From Deltaproteobacteria bacterium (GTDB lineage Bacteria; Desulfobacterota; Syntrophobacteria; BM002), in contig JAJDNB010000073.1 of NCBI GenBank assembly GCA_022340905.1, positions 1-43,651 on the forward strand: DNA of 43,651 nt, given 5' to 3'. The notes beneath the pieces are model-generated. The model worked only from the letters and a program-made list of their open reading frames with translations. It was not told the origin of the DNA and did not search any database. This document shows positions 41,637 through 43,651 of this stretch, one piece after another (position 1 is the stretch's first letter; every line of letters begins with the position of its first letter). The position numbers were made by a program, and so were the translations under genes.

Positions 41637-43303
41637 GCCGCCGCCTCGCTATAGGGAGTGATGAGACCGGGCTTGATTTGAGCCTTCACCCTGATACTCC
41701 TTCCCACGGGGTAGAATCCCTCTACCATTTTGAATTCCTGATCCTCCAACAACTCCATCTTTAAATCTTCTTCCCTGGCTCCGAGCCTCAGAGCTTTCTT
41801 CCGTAAGAGGTTAAAAGCAATTTGGGTTACTTCTTTCTTGGTGGCTCTCCAGTCGATTTCGTCCACATAGCCCTCTTCCGGGGCAACTACGTAGCGGCGA
41901 TTCGTGTCAGCCATTACCGTCACCATACAGGTGGTTCTGGCCATAGCTGCTCCAATAGCGTTGGCCACATCGTAATCAGGAGGTACCCTGGCCTGCCAAC
42001 CGCTCATAGTTTCAAGCCGCGGAGCAAGCTCTTTGGCCGGACCCCCTATAACGATCAGCCCTGAGGGGTTTACTTGTCGTCCCTTGAGCAGTTCGTGAAT
42101 GGTATAGACTGGCTGCTGGTTAACCCGTTCCACCAATGCGTAGACCGTTTCGAGAATGAGAGCACAGGTTTTGGAAACCACTTCCTCCGCTGCCTCCTCC
42201 AAGTTCTTGCCCATTCTTTCCGCCAACCTACGCATTCCCTCAATGGCTCTTTGCTTTTGCCCGCCTTGAGCTAAACCCAGGGTAATCAGGGCGTCAGTAG
42301 GAGTTGGCTCTGGACCTCCATGGGCAAGGGCCCGGCCCTTCCTTTCTGGTCCAATTCTCAGTTCTCCGCCCTGCAGCCGCACCCAGCTGTCGCCGCCGAC
42401 ACCTAGAGAAAAAGTTCGGAGGCCCCGCACCAGAGTGTTAAAGCCCCCCATCCGTATTCCCAAAGGCTTGAGTAAAGGCACCCCGTCTACCAATATAGCG
42501 ATGTCGGTGGTAGTGCCGCCAATGTCCAAGACCACTTCTTCCTTTATTCGATCTGCAAAAGTGAGCGTACCCATGACACTCGCCGCCGGCCCGGAGAGAA
42601 TGGTCTCCACTGCATATTGCTCTGAAACCTCCTGGGCCATTGTGCCTCCGTCTGCCTTGAGTATCTCCAAGGGCACTTGGATTCCCTCTTTCTCCATGCA
42701 ACCCCGGGTTGCATGGTAGAATTTGCGACTAATCGAGGTCACGGCAGCATTGAGGTAGGCGGTGGCAATCCGTCGGCCAAAGTTGAGATGCCCGGATAGT
42801 TTGTGACCCAGAGTAACGCTGTCAAAGTTGTCCGCCAACAATTCGCCCATTTTCAATTCGAGTTCAGGATTTCTGACGCTAAATTTACTCACCAATGCCA
42901 GATTGTGTACATTCTTAGCGCTCAATTCCTCCTTAATCTTCAGTATTTGCCCTTCACTAACGGGCGCCACCACTACACCTCTGTGATCAACGGCACCGCT
43001 CACGCAATAGTAGTGGTCGCCTATGACGTAAGCCCACGGGTTAATACCCGGTCCGCTGGCAACAACTACTCCCACTGGTTCTATTTTATCCTGTACAATG
43101 GCATTTGTGGCCAAGGTAGTGCTGACCACTACTCGATCAATGGATTGGACCTTTAAGCCGTGTATGGCTTCAAAGAAGCCAAAACAGACGGTCTGGAGAA
43201 GATCCTCCTCGTCGGTAAGAAGCTTTACCTTGTTGACGATCTCTTTACCCTCAAGCACCACCACGTCAGTGTGTGTTCCCCCGACATCTAAGCCAACAAT
43301 CAT
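41633..43303 (-). CDS. Hydantoinase/oxoprolinase-family protein (HyuA-like), no partner
   Basis: 556 residues from the ATG at 43301-43303 (AGAGG six nt upstream; TTG one codon earlier). An ASKHA ATPase-fold protein: LDVGGTHTDVVVLEG at the start, STTLATNAIVQDK, and EVVLDIGGTTTDIAILVDG near 255, the paired phosphate loops of HyuA/OplA. The usual HyuB subunit is not next to it, so ring opening by the classical hydantoinase pair is uncertain. Stop overlaps the deacetylase start (ATGA). Confidence 0.88.
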   Translation of the reverse strand: MIVGLDVGGTHTDVVVLEGKEIVNKVKLLTDEEDLLQTVCFGFFEAIHGLKVQSIDRVVVSTTLATNAIVQDKIEPVGVVVASGPGINPWAYVIGDHYYCVSGAVDHRGVVVAPVSEGQILKIKEELSAKNVHNLALVSKFSVRNPELELKMGELLADNFDSVTLGHKLSGHLNFGRRIATAYLNAAVTSISRKFYHATRGCMEKEGIQVPLEILKADGGTMAQEVSEQYAVETILSGPAASVMGTLTFADRIKEEVVLDIGGTTTDIAILVDGVPLLKPLGIRMGGFNTLVRGLRTFSLGVGGDSWVRLQGGELRIGPERKGRALAHGGPEPTPTDALITLGLAQGGQKQRAIEGMRRLAERMGKNLEEAAEEVVSKTCALILETVYALVERVNQQPVYTIHELLKGRQVNPSGLIVIGGPAKELAPRLETMSGWQARVPPDYDVANAIGAAMARTTCMVTVMADTNRRYVVAPEEGYVDEIDWRATKKEVTQIAFNLLRKKALRLGAREEDLKMELLEDQEFKMVEGFYPVGRSIRVKAQIKPGLITPYSEAAA

Positions 43304-43369
43304 CAATCACCTCTCGGCCAAATGAGTAGAGCGTTTGCCGGCTAGCAAAGATAGCAGATACTTGTGCGA

Positions 43370-43651
43370 GAGTCGAGAGTATTTAGATTTGGGGATGCGG
43401 ATTTTGGCTTGGGGATTTGGGAATTAGAAAATTAGTCGATTAGAGAATCAGGGAATTAGTCAAATGGTCGATTGGTCGAGTGGTCAAATGGTTAAAAACG
43501 TAGAAGGCGTAGAAGACGCAAAATGGTGAATGGTGAAGGGGAAACGGTACATAACGTTATTCGTTATTGGTCACTCGGAGAACTACAACCCATAACAGGT
43601 CCTAACTTGGAACTTGAAACTTGAAACCTTGACCTGCTGTCGTCTGTCCTC
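43370..43651. repeat. Composite short-word repeat locus C (to window edge)
   Basis: No gene after 43304. Blocks: AATTAGTCGATTAGAGAATC, TGGTCGATTGGTCGAGTGGT, CGTAGAAGGCGTAGAAGACG, the 20-bp segment CGGAGAACTACAACCCATAA also found at 4706, AACTTGGAACTTGAAACTTG, and CTGTCGTCTGTCC at the edge. Same word order as loci A and B. Confidence 0.75.

Overview
The window reads as chromosome of a Gram-negative anaerobe of the former Deltaproteobacteria (Desulfobacterota). The evidence is a complex I operon without the NADH-binding subunits NuoE, NuoF and NuoG, a multi-heme-like sensor kinase, a GAF-type sigma-54 activator, a heptosyltransferase-like enzyme, and intergenic regions filled with degenerate short-word repeats. 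No rRNA, tRNA, CRISPR array or complete insertion sequence is visible. The assignment to phylum is inference; I cannot place it lower.

Layout. 1-6 kb: truncated uvrA, a YkgJ-type cysteine-cluster protein and a divergent TyrA-like dehydrogenase on the minus strand, then a zinc-ribbon/YIP1 membrane protein on the plus strand. 6-10.4 kb (plus): khpA, a small Cys-rich protein, a GT9 glycosyltransferase, then an AT-richer stretch with a TPR protein, a ferredoxin-nitroreductase and an exported O-methyltransferase. 10.4-12 kb: an SfsA/GIY-YIG fusion and a small conserved-looking protein. 12-26.8 kb (minus): nuoA-B-C-D-H-I-J-K-L-M-N followed directly by a membrane histidine kinase with c-heme motifs and a receiver-PAS-kinase protein. 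27-33.2 kb (plus): an exported dienelactone-hydrolase-like protein, a sigma-54 activator, a small sigma-54-type transcription unit encoding a 66-residue membrane protein, a group II PLP decarboxylase and a HAD phosphatase. 33.4-43.3 kb (minus): an exported protein, a DUF1285-like protein, dtd, engB, an aminotransferase, hisG, hisI, and an overlapping operon of hydantoinase-like protein, histone-deacetylase-like protein and rlmN.

Three things stand out. First, a 182-bp element with terminal inverted repeats occurs twice at full length (2446-2627, 4998-5179) and twice as a left-end fragment (27203, 28188). Its two full copies differ at about 25 positions without gaps, and several differences are paired so that the predicted hairpin is kept. 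Second, 28479-30745 looks like a self-contained sigma-54 circuit: activator gene, repeated dyad sites, a consensus -24/-12 promoter, a small membrane-protein gene and a hairpin terminator. Third, the nuo operon runs with a 1-nt gap into a sensor kinase with periplasmic heme motifs, suggesting redox sensing tied to complex I expression.

Almost every intergenic gap above about 90 bp also carries its own short-word repeat, often arranged as an imperfect hairpin. Three loci (about 4.6-4.9, 23.8-24.0 and 43.4-43.65 kb) share the same words in the same order.
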